A DNA stretch of 64,000 nucleotides from Prorocentrum cordatum (lineage: Eukaryota > Sar > Dinophyceae > Prorocentrales > Prorocentraceae), in NCBI GenBank assembly GCA_963575745.1, contig CAUYUJ010017820.1, forward strand, positions 121,461 through 185,460. The letters run 5' to 3'. This document shows, one piece after another, positions 23,806 through 35,225 of this stretch. The notes beneath the pieces were generated by a model, which saw only the letters and a program-made list of their open reading frames with translations, made no database searches and had not been told where the DNA came from. A program made the position numbers and the translations under genes. The stretch's first letter is position 1. Every line of letters begins with the position of its first letter.

Positions 23806-24127
23806 ACGCGTTGCCGCTGCTCTTCTTGTTGCGCTCTTCTGATTTCATTGTTGGGTGTTCTTCGTCCGCACTGCTGGTTGTTCAGCATGCCCGTCAGCAT
23901 TGAGTAGCCCTGAGTGTAATCGCCACATGTATAGAAAGGGTTGGGTACGTCGCGGGGTAATTCTTGTCCTCCTCCTCCTCCTCTTCATCTTCATCATTTC
24001 CGCTGTCTTAATCGTAAGTGTTCACGTTTCGCGTATTCCCATTGGCCCATGTTTAAGTTTTGCCCATGAGGGTTGACAGGAAAGAGGACGAAGAGACACA
24101 TGTAGTGAAACAAAGCGGGCAACCAGG

Positions 24128-24786
24128 GTGAAGAGAGAAATCTTTGGGAGCAAGGGGGTGGTTTTGGAGGGCCTCTTCGGGCCATCCTTGGGGCCCGCGT
24201 GGGGGCGGAGAAGGAGGAGGAGGAGGAGGAAGACGACGACGACGACGACCACGACGACGAGGAAGAGGAGGACAAGGAAAAGGAAGACGATGAGAGCAAA
24301 GACGAGGAGGAGGAGGAGGAGGACAACGAAGACGAGGACAGAGCCCTCAAAATCGCCTCGTGGAGCCCTCTTGGGGCTCTTTGGGGGGATCTCAGGGTCC
24401 TCTTGGAACTCTTTTGGGGAGTATTGGAGCCCTCCTGGGGCTCTCTTGGAGCCCTCTTGGGGGTCTCCTGGGAGCCCTGGGGGGCCTGTTGGGGCCATCT
24501 TGGAGGCAATCGATCAAAAGGGGGGAGGAGGGGGGGGGGGGGGGGGGCGGATTTACCTTGCCCCCTGGGACCAGCAAAATCGCCAAAATTGACCGAACAC
24601 CTCTTAGTAAATTCAATGATTTTAGCTGTTTCGCCGAGGGCGTCTTGGGCGTAAAAGGACTCCCTGGCACGTCGCGGCCCGCCCCCAAAAAACCTCAGGG
24701 AGGGGGGGGAAGCCTCCACGAAGGGAAGGTTGTTGAAAGAAGGCAAAACGATATCGCTAGACCCACTTAGCCCAGAAGGCTAGTGG
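24128..24786 (-). repeat. CTCTTGGGG-rich dispersed element, copy 1
   Basis: Contains many GGGGCTCTTGGAGC/GGGCCATCTTGG words, then CGATCAAAAGGGGGGAGG, AAAATCGCC and TTCAATGATTTTAGC..TCGCCGAGG. It ends in an imperfect hairpin at 24762-24786 (CCACTTAGCC / GGCTAGTGG). The same parts recur at 42.44-43.32 kb. Interrupted by a (GGA)/(GAC) tract at 24196-24330. Orientation is assigned only relative to the hairpin end. Confidence 0.75.
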
Positions 24787-24909
24787 AACTTCGCTCCTCA
24801 TATTAACCCTCACTATTATCTCCGATTAGAATAATCATCGTCCTTGGCAAACGCATCCTCGCTCATCGCTCATCCACCTTATTTGATGATGCGCCACCTC
24901 ATAACGTCG

Positions 24910-25172
24910 TATCGTCATCCACATCGTCATCTCAATTGTAGTCATCAGCATCATCAGCAGCATCCGCATCATCATCATCAGCAGCATCAGCAGCATCAGC
25001 ATCAACATAATCAGCATCACCACCATCTTCAGCATCATAAGCAACATAACCATCATAATCATCACCACCGCAATCATCATCATCCTCATCATCATCAGCA
25101 TCATCATCACCATCATCATCATCAGCATCATCATCATTACCATCATCATCATCATCATGATCATCATCATCG

Positions 25173-25208
<36 letters not shown>

Positions 25209-25620
25209 GTATCATCATCATCGTCATCGTCATCAGCATCAGCATCGTCATCATCATCGCAGCAGCACCAGTATCATCGGTATCGTCATCGTCAGCGTTC
25301 TTATCATCAGCAGCAGCATCAGCAGCAGCAGTATCGGCATCAGCATCATCCCCATGATCGTCATCATCAGCATCAGCATCATCAGTAGCAGTACCGTCAT
25401 CATCATCATCAGCATCGTCATCATCGTAATCATCAGCATCATCATCATCAGCAGCATCATCATCGCCAACACCAGCATCAGTAGCATAATCATAAGCATT
25501 ATCAGCAGCATCAGCATTATCATCAGCAAAAGTATCATCATCGTCATCATCATCTTCATCTACATCATCATGGTCACCATCAGCCGCCACAATCGTCGTC
25601 GTCAATATCACCAAGTTTCT
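24910..25620. repeat. (CAT)n/(CATCAG)n tract
   Basis: About 700 bp of imperfect CAT triplets with CAG interruptions; His-rich, Ile/Ser-rich or Met/Asp-rich by frame. Low complexity. Confidence 0.95.
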
Positions 25621-25730
25621 CGACATCACGATATTCCTACGTCTGACTCCCCCTCCTCCTCCTTCTCCTCCTCCTCCTCCCCATCCTCCTCGCTCCTCCT
25701 CACTCCTCGCTGATCATCATCCGCCCCCCA

Positions 25731-25932
25731 CCACCACCACCACCACCACCACCACCACCACCACCACCACACGAGCGTTGCCCGCAGGAGTATTGGATGA
25801 AGGGCGGCATGGGCACATTCGCCTGCGAGGAGGCTGCCAAGTACGGCTGCGTGTGGGGAAGCGGTGCCGCGCGGGGGGGAGGAGGAGGAGGAGGAGGAGG
25901 AGGAGGAGGAGGAGGAGGAGGAGGAGGAGGAC
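25731..25932. repeat. (CCA)n and (GGA)n tracts
   Basis: (CCA)n at 25731-25771 and (GGA)n at 25877-25932, separated by about 100 bp of unique sequence. Confidence 0.93.
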
Positions 25933-26099
25933 CAGTGTAAGCCCAAGACCCATCAACGATGTTGGAAAACACCCTCCCTCTAAGCTCCCTCAGGCCCCTA
26001 CAAGGGTTAATTTCCTCTGGGGGACTTGCCCCGTTGGGGGGACAATCGTGTGAAGATTCTGAAGCGTGCCATAACACCATTCTCGGGACGTCAACGCCA

Positions 26100-26460
26100 C
26101 GAGTCAATCTGACTGTTGCGCCTTGGCGATCCTGAATGAAAGCGTTTCAAAACACCACTTCTTGTACGCTCACCGTGGGATTCCGTGAAACTGTTGTAAT
26201 TGCTTGGAACGAATGCGCGCGGCGCTAAGGCAAGAGCCACATGTTGCAAAGGAACCGCCGTCAATCCACTAAGCTCTTGCAATGGATCGAGGACAAAAAA
26301 TAAGTGAATCCTTGTATTTAAACAACAGCTGGTGCACACGGCGCTGAGGCGAGAGCCACATATTTCAAAAGCACCCGCCTTCAGCCTCTGAAACCCTTCC
26401 ATGTGTTTGAAATCGAAGGTGCGCTGCGCCCAGGCGAGAGCCGCCTTTTGAAAACCACCC
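26100..26460. repeat. Diverged ~85-120-bp repeat, 3-4 units
   Basis: The segment GGCGCTRAGGCRAGAGCCACAT..TTKCAAA recurs near 26220, 26338 and 26424, with a weaker unit near 26112. On the minus strand one 123-codon frame spans all units and reads like a degenerate repeat protein (LQHVALALAPRAF, FEICGSRLSAV, FQKAALAWAQRTF). I cannot assign a family. Confidence 0.5.
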
Positions 26461-26599
26461 ACCCTCCATTTGTGAAACAGTTCACCAGTGTCTAAGCTTC
26501 AGGCTCATACATGGTACGGAAGTCTCAGGCGAAACGCCCGGCCCGCCCTTCCGACTGGCCTCGGGGTGCGACAGGGAGGAGTTTTTCCTTAGGAAAGAA

Positions 26600-26738
26600 A
26601 TGGAGGAGGAGGAGGAGGAGGAGGAGCAGAAGGAGGAGGAGGAGGAGGAGGAGGAGGAGAGGAGGAGGAGGAGGAGGAGGAGGAGGAGACGGAGGAGGAG
26701 GAGGAGGAGGAGGAGGAGGGAGGGGGAGGAGGAGGAGG
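26600..26738. repeat. (GGA)n microsatellite
   Basis: About 140 bp of GGA triplets with a few interruptions. The adjoining 26.75-27.7 kb is very GC-rich with open frames on both strands but no recognisable domain. Confidence 0.95.
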
Positions 26739-27714
26739 AAAGTTGTGTCCACCACGCCAGCAGCGAAGGTCGCTGCGGGGGGGGCAGCGTTGAGATCAAT
26801 CCTGATACCCGCGAGTCGAGTCGCGCACGGCGCGAACGCTGCTGGGCCAAGACTTCGCGCCGCCGGGCAGCCGCTGCGGGAACCGGCTGCGGACTGGCGC
26901 ACGTGCAAACCTGCCTTGCGGCTAGCCCCTCTGCCAGAAGGCGAACCACGCCTTCCGGTGCGATTGCGGCGGCAGCACAAAGGCGCGCAGCTGGGACGTC
27001 GAGGGCGTCTGGGAGCCCATTCATGCTGAGTGCGGAATCCAGATCGCGCGCCAAGTGCATGTCCCAGGTTGGATCCTGCCGAGCGGGCCGGCTGCCCGCG
27101 CCCCCTCGCGGACGTCAGCGTCCGTGACGGGATGCCGGGCGAGCTGCGCGCCCACGCTGCAGCGGCAGAAACCGACCGGGCAGTGGCCCGGGAAGACGAG
27201 AGCGACGAACGGTGTCGCTAACCCGCGGGCCGCGCGCACTGGCGGGCGCTGCCGCTCGCCCTGGAGACGTGCGGGCGCCACGGGCCAGCCGCGCTCCGGC
27301 ACCTGCGCTGGCTGGCTCGTGACCGCGTCCAGTTGCTCGGTGCCGGCCCAGACGCCGACGCAGCTGCCAGCGCGCTCGCAGCGCGGTGGGGCGCCGAGCT
27401 GAGCGCAGCCCTGCACCGCGCGACGACGCGCCAGTGCCAGACGGCGCCGGAGAGAGACAGCGGAGGCCTGGCAGCGCGAGCGCGCTTCCCTGGCCGACAC
27501 GCTGGCACTCGCTGGACTGTCGGTACTTTGTCGCGCATTGCACGGAGGGCATAAGAGGGTGACGTGGGCGAAGAGCGAGCCACCCCGCAGGAGAATCCAA
27601 AGATCCGACGTCGTGTTTCTGTTGTTCAAAACGTGGCTTCCTAGAAGCTTGGGCCCCTGGACTGGGGCTGGCTTCTCATCCTGAGTCCTCGTTTGAAGTC
27701 CCAGCGCTGGGTCA

Positions 27715-28140
27715 GAGTCCAGAGGCCGAACATGGCCAAAAAACGTCCCGTCGTGACTGACGCGAAGGCGTCAAGGGAAGAGGAGGGGGCGGAGGAGAAG
27801 GGAGACTACACTTCAAGTGTGTCCGAATTTCCAATATGCTAACGCCATTCCGCCGAAATCCTGAGAATGAGGGTAAAGAGGGGGTGGACGAAATGGAAGA
27901 CGATGGCGACGACGGTGAGAGTAACACGAGAGGAAGAGAAGCGAGGACGACGGGAAATTGTTTGATGTTTGGGGGCCTTGTCGAGGTCCCCCTCGCGGAG
28001 CCTCTGTGGGTCAAACGAGTCCGTCGGGGGTTGTCATTGGAAGGTCCCAGAATTGGGAAAGAGCCACCAGAGGCCGAGCATGGCCGAAAATTCTCCCCGT
28101 CGTGACTTTTCGTCACGACCCGGGGGCGTCAGGAGAGGAG
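27715..28140. repeat. Pair of CCCGTCGTGAC repeats
   Basis: 27715-27785 and 28070-28140 share CCAGAGGCCGARCATGGCC..AAA, CCCGTCGTGAC and GGCGTCA(A)GG(A)GAGG. The reverse complement resembles 20865-20895 and 61845-61875 (TCACGACGGGCAGKTT), giving four members of one small family. Confidence 0.65.
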
Positions 28141-28609
28141 GAACAGGAGGAGGCGGAGGGGTAAGAAGAATACACTTTTTGATCATGTCCGAGTGTTCCT
28201 TGCCATCTTGCCTTCCTTGTTGTTATACCGTGCCTGCCTGCCACCCGCTCTTTGCACACACACACACACACGTCTGTTCGTGATGAGTGTGCGAGGAGAG
28301 ACTGAGCCGCTGGAACGTAAATCGACGACGACGACGGCAGCGATGATAATATTTTGGGCGAGGCGGGGCGCTTAGGCGACAGCAGCGGGCCGCGTCGAGC
28401 ACTCGGCCTTGCCCGCGCGGGGCGGGCAGTCGTCCAGCGGCGAAGCGTGCCTACGGCCTCTGGGCGCACTGGTCCGCCGAGGTGGTCCGCGCCTCTCCCA
28501 GCAGGGGTCGCGGCTCGTCGGCGGCCGCCCTGGGCGGGCCCCGCTGTGTTCAGCGGCAGCGCTGCATTGCAGCTGCTTGCTCGGGGGGCTCTGGGGGCTC
28601 GGGGGGCTC

Positions 28610-28735
28610 AGGTTCGGCCGGTTCGATTCGTCGGGCCGGTTCGGTCCAGTTCTGCCGGTTCGGTTCGAGGGCCGGTCCGGTTCGGCCGGTTCGGTTCGAG
28701 GACCGGTCGGTTTCCGGTCCAGTTCGTGGCCATCA
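28610..28735. repeat. GGTTCGG-rich tandem repeat
   Basis: Short units of the type GGTTCGGCCGGTTCG and GAGGRCCGGTCGGTT repeated about six times. Related in composition to the GATCCGAT families nearby. Confidence 0.75.
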
Positions 28736-29232
28736 TGGTAAAGTTGGATGCGGTGGTCGAGCAGTGCCACGAGGGATGACCTCGGCGACCGTTGTTGGGC
28801 GGCCCCCCAAACAGTGCACCACCTGCGATTACGCCTTCAGTGCATAAGGACACCGCATCCGAATACGAACATTGTATCGAAGTAGTGCACACAAGTTCAA
28901 AAAGAAGTGACAAATACATGAAGCACCCCTGTAGTCGTGAGATTCATCCAGGTGCCCCCGTGGTTGACGAAATCTCGGCCTTCTGCGCCCCATTCAGAGA
29001 AACGATCCGCGATGGCCTCGAGACCGACGCCCTGAAAGGCTGCGACTCCCCGTGTGCCGCACGTGCTACCAGCCGTGGTCAGCAGGAGGTGCTTCCCGGA
29101 GGGGCCCTCGCCTGGGCCGCGCGGCCGGGAGAGCACCGGCCATTTGTGGGCCGCCGCGCGTCGCCATGAAGGAAGCGGAGCCCGCGGGACATTCGCGTCG
29201 AACGACAGAGCTTCCTGCAGCGACCCTGAACT

Positions 29233-29269
<37 letters not shown>

Positions 29270-29459
29270 GGTCGCGTCCCCCCATCGGGCTTCGGCAGAG
29301 CCGGTCTTGCCCGCGGCCGCACTTCGCGCCGCGCCAGCAGTCGTTTCGGGCCGTGAGGTCGGATGAAAGGGAGGGATTGGGGAAGAAGTTACGAAATCTG
29401 CTACGTGCAGCTTGCTTCGGCCCCGCCGCCAGCCCTGCCGCGCCTCCCCCCACGTCTGA

Positions 29460-29810
29460 TAGGATCCGTTACGATTCCGTCGATCCGATCCGATGCGACT
29501 CCAGCTTTCTTACGATCCGATGCGGCTCAATGCTTACACAACGCTGTGGTGCATCTTGGCGCGGCTGAGCCGATCCGGTCTTGATTATTTGCCGATGCGG
29601 CCCAGCCCGATCCGACGCACGATTCCGGGCCGATGCGGCCCAGCCCGATCCGACGCACGTTCCGATCCGATCCGATTTCCCGACTCCATGCTGATTGGTC
29701 TCGCACGTTTTTTTTCTCCCCCTTCCTTGCCGCTCCTCCCCCATCGGCGCTGATGTGTCCGTGGTCGAGAACTGGCCCAATCCGGCCTAACCCAATTCAG
29801 CGGCCCCTTG
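29460..29810. repeat. GATCCGATGCGGC family, member 1
   Basis: Repeated GATCCGATGCGGCCC and CAGCCCGATCCGACGCACG words. 29495-29560 aligns with 30425-30490 (GATGCGAYTC..TTTYTKACGATCCGATGCGGCYC...ATGCATC/GTGCATC), so these are diverged copies of one longer repeat. A (GAC)n tract lies just upstream at 29235-29270. Confidence 0.7.
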
Positions 29811-30389
29811 AGTTGGCTTGCACGGTGGAGACGCTCGTGAAGGAATGTGCCCAGGAGGCCTCAGACCCCGGAGGATCCGCTTCCAAGCCTGGCCTGGAGT
29901 TCCACCGGCTGCCAGGCCTTGGATTCATTGGCGGTGGTTCCTTATCCTACGCCCTCACCCTAGTCCTGACTCGTTCGGGGGCGGCAAAGAGGGGGGTGAT
30001 GACTAGGGGGGGTGGATATCATCGCGGGGGCCATGATATTTCCCGGGATTTCATGGCGCCTCTCCTTGTTTCATTACGTCCTTGGCCCCCCCGCTGGGCC
30101 GCGCACATGCCGCCGGTCATGATTTGCACCCCCCCCTCTTGGACAACCCCCTCTTGGCCGCTCCCGACTCGTCCACACGAGAACCTCCCAGGAGCCGCCT
30201 CCCAGCATCACCGCAGGCAGGCTGACGGGAGGACGAGCGGCGGGAGCGGGGCTGCCCTCGTCGGAGGCGCCGACATCAAGAGCCCTTCGGACCTCGCCTG
30301 CTGAGCGGGGCCAGCCCGCGGCAGCGTCGCCGCGGCAGGCGCGCGCTTGTCTCGGCCAGTTTTTGCAGGGTCCGTGTCCATCCGAACGA

Positions 30390-30605
30390 TCCGAGTCGGC
30401 ATCAATGTCGGCCAGCCCGATCCGATGCGATTCTGATCTTTTGACGATCCGATGCGGCCCGGTGCTCCCGCGGACACTGTTATGCATCCGGGCCCGGCCG
30501 ATTCGACCCGATCTCGACTCTACGTCGCGCGCTGCGCTCCGATCCGGCACACGTTACGATCCGACCCTGTTTCCTACAATGCCTCGGGATGCGGATGCCA
30601 TTCGT
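30390..30605. repeat. GATCCGATGCGGC family, member 2
   Basis: CAGCCCGATCCGATGCG, ACGATCCGATGCGGCCC and later CTCCGATCCGGC units. See member 1. The rest of 30.6-31.56 kb contains a short (GGA)-rich patch near 30680-30745 and no recognisable gene. Confidence 0.7.
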
Positions 30606-31732
30606 TGAACCAGCGAGTGCACAGCTGTTCACGACTTGTTGTCCATACCGTGGGCCGCGTTCATCGAGGAGGGGTAGGGGGAGGGCGGATGAGGAGAAGG
30701 AGGATGAAGGCAGGAAGATGAGGAGGAGGAGGAGAAGGAGGAGGAATGAGGTACTGCACACAGAGTAGCTCCGTGGGTCAATGCGACTCGTAGCGGTGCT
30801 CGAAGAAGCCGTGAGCTTTCTGTTTGGTACGAGGGCGCTCCTACAAGGCATGCGGAAATGACGATCTCGCGGTCCGTTTATGCTCGCACGGCTCTGCAAG
30901 ACGCCGGCGAGCTATATTTCTCAGCACGTGTATCGGCACTCATCCGCGCGTGCGCCATCTTTGTGTAAGTCACGCGAGTGGGAGCGAACAGGAGAAGCAC
31001 GAAGGTGGTAGCGAAGAAGCAGAGGGAGCAATGTTCCCATCAATGCTGCGAGAGCGGTAGATGTGCATTCTGGTCGTTGCCTCTGTGTTCGGACACATTC
31101 GTTCGCGTCGCATCCAGTTGTTCAACGAGTGGTTGCGTTTCCCTACGCCGACGCCATTCCGCGTGCAGTTATTCCGCGGGTAGTACCGATTTCGTTTCTG
31201 GCTCAAGGAGGGCTCTTACGGGCGCAGTAGATATCCATTGTAGGCACGGACGTGTTAAGCGGTGAACGGTTCAATGTCGATATTTACATGCGGCCGTGTC
31301 GACTAGTAATTATTTCGTTACGGACCGAATTGATTCAGGCAGTACGTTTGTTGCTGGTACCGATACCGATACTGGGTGCTAATTTTTCGCGCGCGAAGGA
31401 CATGTTTTTATTGTGTGCTCCGTATGTTTGTGCATACGTGCAGAGAGCGACGATTGGAAGGGATGCGCGCGATCGCTCCGCTGGACGCCGCACACGTTCT
31501 GGGCGAAGAGTACCAGAAGTATCGAAGACGCTAACGCTTATTGGGGGCCTCTGTGGGGACTTTGAAAAGTCCCTTGGGCCGTATGGGAGTCCTCAAGGGC
31601 CGTTTTGGTGGTAACTTGGGAATCCCTGGGCCAACGTAGTCAGTGTGGCCAGTTGAGACAAGACATCAGCGGGAACCTTTTGGAAGGGCGGGAAAAGATA
31701 GTTAAAATTCTTGACGCTTCGCGTATACCCAC

Positions 31733-31799
31733 CAGGTCCGTAGCCCCTTTGGCTCAAGAAGCCGCTCTGGATCAAGCCGCGTGCCGCCAGGAGGCCATC
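31733..31799 (+). repeat. 67-nt block with SL relic, copy A
   Basis: Identical over 67 nt to 34531-34597, while sequences on both sides differ. The block opens with CAG|G, then the spliced-leader relic, then 41 nt encoding QEAALDQAACRQEAI in the main frame of copy A. Confidence 0.93.
31737..31758 (+). other. Dinoflagellate spliced-leader relic, copy A
   Basis: Starts TCCGTAGCC and ends TTTGGCTCAAG. It matches the 22-nt dinoflagellate SL at 20 positions; the two differences are adjacent (CC where the SL has AT). It lies right after GCGTATACCCACCAGG. A 22-nt match is unlikely by chance and a second copy exists. No GT donor follows the SL, so this is a spliced-leader end copied from mRNA, not an SL RNA gene. 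Confidence 0.85.
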
Positions 31800-32879
31800 A
31801 CCTCCCTTGCGGAGTCTCACGTGCAGGCAATGAGCGAGGACAGACTAAACACCTCTACTGCGGTTGGTGCAGACAACCCCTTGGGTACGAAAGACGCCGA
31901 CACGCGTTTTGGTGACCCGAATGTGCCTGACCTCGCTACCAAAGACGAGGACGGCGAAGACGAAATCCTTCCCACTGAAAAAGCGGACTCAGCCGACTTT
32001 GGAGGCCCCCAAGAGTCTCCTCCTCCGGGATCCTGTACGGGCTCGGCCACGGAAGTTGAAGACGATGGCCCCGGCGACAAGCCGCCTCAGCAAAGCCCAA
32101 CGGCAGACAGCATGGAACCCAGCTCCGACCACGACCCGATAGCCGCCTGGGGTGGTACAGCCAACACCGAGCAGAACGCCAGTGAGACCAGGGGACCAGA
32201 TCATGAAGAAATTGCCCGAGACAGAGGTACTACGCAGGACCTCCGCCCCCCACTACGTAACCCACAGGCACTTGGCCATAGGCTTGCCTACTCTGGCGCA
32301 ACGGAGCGACGCGCACTCAACCAGCTGACCGAGGCCCCATGTACAAGGCCTGGTTGGGCACCGTGGACTTGGAGCGCCGCGGAGAGTTGCCCGCCAAGCG
32401 CATCACCAGGAGTTGGGTGGAGTATTCTGTGCTCTGTGGACGGCCTACACAAAAGGCATCCGGATCCCTGGGACCAGGGAACCCAAGTCAGACCCGAGGC
32501 TGCACTCGGACGCGACCATCAACAAGTTTTTGGATGACTGGAAGCGCCGTGGATACGATGCCTACGTGATGGACAGGAAGTATAACTTCCACATCGATTG
32601 GGCAACGGTGCGGGCCGAATACTTGCGCCACACCTGGCCCGACGGCACGGGCAAGGGCAACCACCAGCAGAGCAGCTGGCACGACCGGGCGACGAGCTCC
32701 TGGGACGCCTGGGACAATTGGCAGAGTGACTGGAGCGCTGGCTGGCACGACGACCGGTGGCAGTCAGGAGGCAAGCGTGGTGGCGGCAGGCCAGACGATC
32801 GTGGCGAAAAAAGGCAACGATGGGGCGACTGAGCTCCCCTCCCACCCATCCCATCCCCTAGAGGGACAGGTGTAGCGTC

Positions 32880-33515
32880 CGAGTTTTCACACTTCGCGCA
32901 GCCTTCAGCTGCCTCCCTGGGCTCTCTCAACCCGTGTGGCGGCCTTGCTGCCGCCCTCCCTGGTACACGCACTTCCTGCCTTAGGACCCAAGTGTGTCTA
33001 CCAGCAATACCATCTGCATGGCAGCGCGGGGGAGTGCTGCGTGCAGACCTTAGTTGGCCCTCGGCCCCGCTGTAGTTGTTCTCACTTCTGGCCCGGTCGG
33101 ATCCCGTCCCCGGCCGTGCGGCTTCGTGACCGACGCAAGTGCCTCGCCTCGTCTCTGTCCTGAGCCGCGCTTTCGCCCCCTGGGTTCCTACTCAAGTACA
33201 GCGGCCTTCAGCTGCCCTTCAGAAACTACACTCGTGTGGCGGCCTTCCGCCGCCCTCCCTGGCACGTGCACATCCTGCCTTTGGACCCAAGTGTGTGTAC
33301 CAGCAATACCGTCTGCATGGCAACACCAGTACGTGTTGCGTGTAGTCATAGTGGCCCCCGGCCCCGCTGCAGCTGGTTTCACCTTGCCAGGCTCGCCCCG
33401 GCCCCGCGGTTCTGTGACCGACGCAAAGATGGCTTCGCCTCGTCACCCTCAGAGCCGCGCTCTCGCTCCCTGGGTTTTCCAAGATACTACGGCCTTCAGC
33501 CGCGCGTCTCCGCCT
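32880..33515 (+). repeat. ~300-bp tandem duplication downstream of ORF A
   Basis: GTGTGGCGGCCTT..CCGCCCTCCCTGG recurs 300 bp apart (32934 and 33234), followed in both by GGACCCAAGTGTGT.TACCAGCAATACC, TCTGCATGGCA, GGCCCCGCTG and GTGACCGACGCAA. Two diverged units, starting about 50-100 bp after the ORF A stop. From 33.5 to 34.5 kb I see no gene. Confidence 0.85.
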
Positions 33516-34530
33516 TCCCTGGGAGCGACCCTGGGATTGGGCTTATCGTCAGTGGGTCTCAACGTTGCTCAGGCGGTCTCCGTGCGTTGTGGTTCGCCCC
33601 GCTGCGTTGGCTGGAGTGCCCACCCGGTCCGCTGCGGCCGTGCTCGGACTCTGGGTCGCAGGTGCGATCCCGTGCGTGACTTGCCACAGTTTGGCAACGG
33701 TTGGCCCAGGCCGCGCCCACACCGGTGGCTAGTGGTGCACCGCTCGCCGCAAGGATCCGCGCGCACTGACGTCACCCCATCGTCGCTCCCACGCTCAACC
33801 TTGTTGAGCGGTCACTTCCTGGGCTTCTTCGTGACTACGGACGGTTGCTTGCGCTGCAGCGGGCATGCGGCAGCGCAGCTTTCTCAGAGCGCTATTTCCA
33901 CCATTTCTGGTCCGTCAGAGTCTCCTGGAGAGCTGCTCTTTGTTATGTCACTTAGTTGCTTCCTGGTGCACGCCCTGTCATCTTCGGTTAGTGTCTCGCG
34001 CCGAGGTCGGGAACAGGTGTACCTTCCGCACTGCGTTACATCATGTCGTTGATCTTTCGCGTGCGAACGCATCTTTCCGCAGTTGGTTTGAGGGTCGACG
34101 TGCATTGTTGTCACTGACTTCAGTCGTGCCTTTACAGCCGCGTTGATGCGCACTCTGAAGCTGCGACGGTTCGCTGGCACCGTCAGAGCCCCTTCTTCCT
34201 GCAGGATGGCTGCGTCAGCTCTCTCGCCTACGGTCTCGCTCATGCCCGGCAGACACCCTGGGCTCTCTGACACTCTTCTTGCACGGAGTCAAGATCCCCA
34301 CTGCCTTGTGGTCGTCGGACCGGACACGACCCTTGACTGGGGGTGTGCATCGCGCCATTTTGGCAGCGTCATTCCTGCTCCCTGGGTGCCTGTTTCCCCT
34401 CAGACTCCCTGGGCTGCAGCTTGCACCGCCGCCTGATCCGCGGCCCCCGCGCGCGCCCAGCTAATTTGTTACGGCCGCAGCCCGACCGCGACCTGCCGCC
34501 GCCGGCGCTTCCGCCTGCGGCTGTATAGAG

Positions 34531-34597
34531 CAGGTCCGTAGCCCCTTTGGCTCAAGAAGCCGCTCTGGATCAAGCCGCGTGCCGCCAGGAGGCCATC
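34531..34597 (+). repeat. 67-nt block with SL relic, copy C
   Basis: Identical to 31733-31799. Preceded by GTATAGAGCAGG (compare GTATACCCACCAGG before copy A). About 60-85 bp further upstream is AGCTAATTTG..GGCCGC, recalling the module at 40.93-41.35 kb. Confidence 0.93.
34535..34556 (+). other. Dinoflagellate spliced-leader relic, copy C
   Basis: Same 22-nt sequence as 31737-31758, with the same two substitutions from the canonical SL. The first good start codon downstream is at 34656, which would give a leader of about 120 nt. Confidence 0.85.
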
Positions 34598-34655
34598 TTT
34601 CTCCCAGTCCCGCACTCTACGTCTCCGTTCTTCATTCCTTCAGCACCCTCCCGGC

Positions 34656-35192
34656 ATGGCCGCTGGCGCCAGCGGCAGCGGCGGCTGGCAGGCGCGAGGG
34701 GCGCCCGCCGCAGGCCTTTCTGGCCGCCGGCCACTGTCTGGAGGGCGACAGGCCGGCTGGTGGCCCTTCGACCTTTGGGCTCAGGCCGCCGCGCAGCTCT
34801 CTTCCTCGCCTGGGGGATGCGCCGCCGGCTGGGCCCCGCGCCGCGACGTGCCCGCGTCTTCTGCAGTCGGCTGGCCGGCTGCCGCCGCTCGCGGGCCCCA
34901 CGCGGAAGCCGCAGGCAGGCCGCCGCCGCCAGCTGGCCGGCATCTGGCGACAACCTCGACACGGCGGAGGCGGCAGAGAGCCAATGCGGCGGCGCGATGG
35001 AGGGGCGCCACGGCGGCCGGCGCCGCCGCCACCCCTGCGGCCGCCGGCGCCGCGGCTGCCGCCGCCGCCGCCGCCGCCGTGACGAAGGCGGCCGCCGCGG
35101 CGGCCGCGGGCCACGCAGCCGGCGCCGCGGCCGCCGTGGCCCACGCGGCCGCTTTCGGGCCCGCCGCCGCGGGCGCGCGCCGCGGCCGCCGC

Positions 35193-35225
<33 letters not shown>

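Larger units (their letters stand above)
31605..32832 (+). pseudogene. ORF A: SL-tagged member of the W-rich family
   Basis: After the SL relic an acidic Asp/Glu/Pro/Ser-rich frame runs to about 32.3 kb. The conserved core then starts in another frame (MYKAW at 32339, ending ELPAKRITR near 32409). It continues in a third frame as LGGVFCALWTAYTKG, NKFLDDWKRRGYDAYVMDR, KYNFHIDW. The tail is Trp-rich (SSWDAWDNWQSDWSAGWHDDRW) and ends GGKRGGGRPDDRGEKRQRWGD before TGA at 32832. Core and tail match ORF B in order and spacing. The frame changes near 32.33 and 32.41 kb mean a pseudogene, or introns I cannot identify. Function unknown. Confidence 0.62.

Noticed and set aside
21554-23903. Several 200-615-codon ORFs
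   Set aside because: All are products of the 102-bp satellite, open in many frames and both strands.
31176-31206. Third spliced-leader-like sequence (TTTCTGGCTCAAG)
   Set aside because: Only the last 11-13 bases resemble the SL; the CCGTAGCC half is absent.
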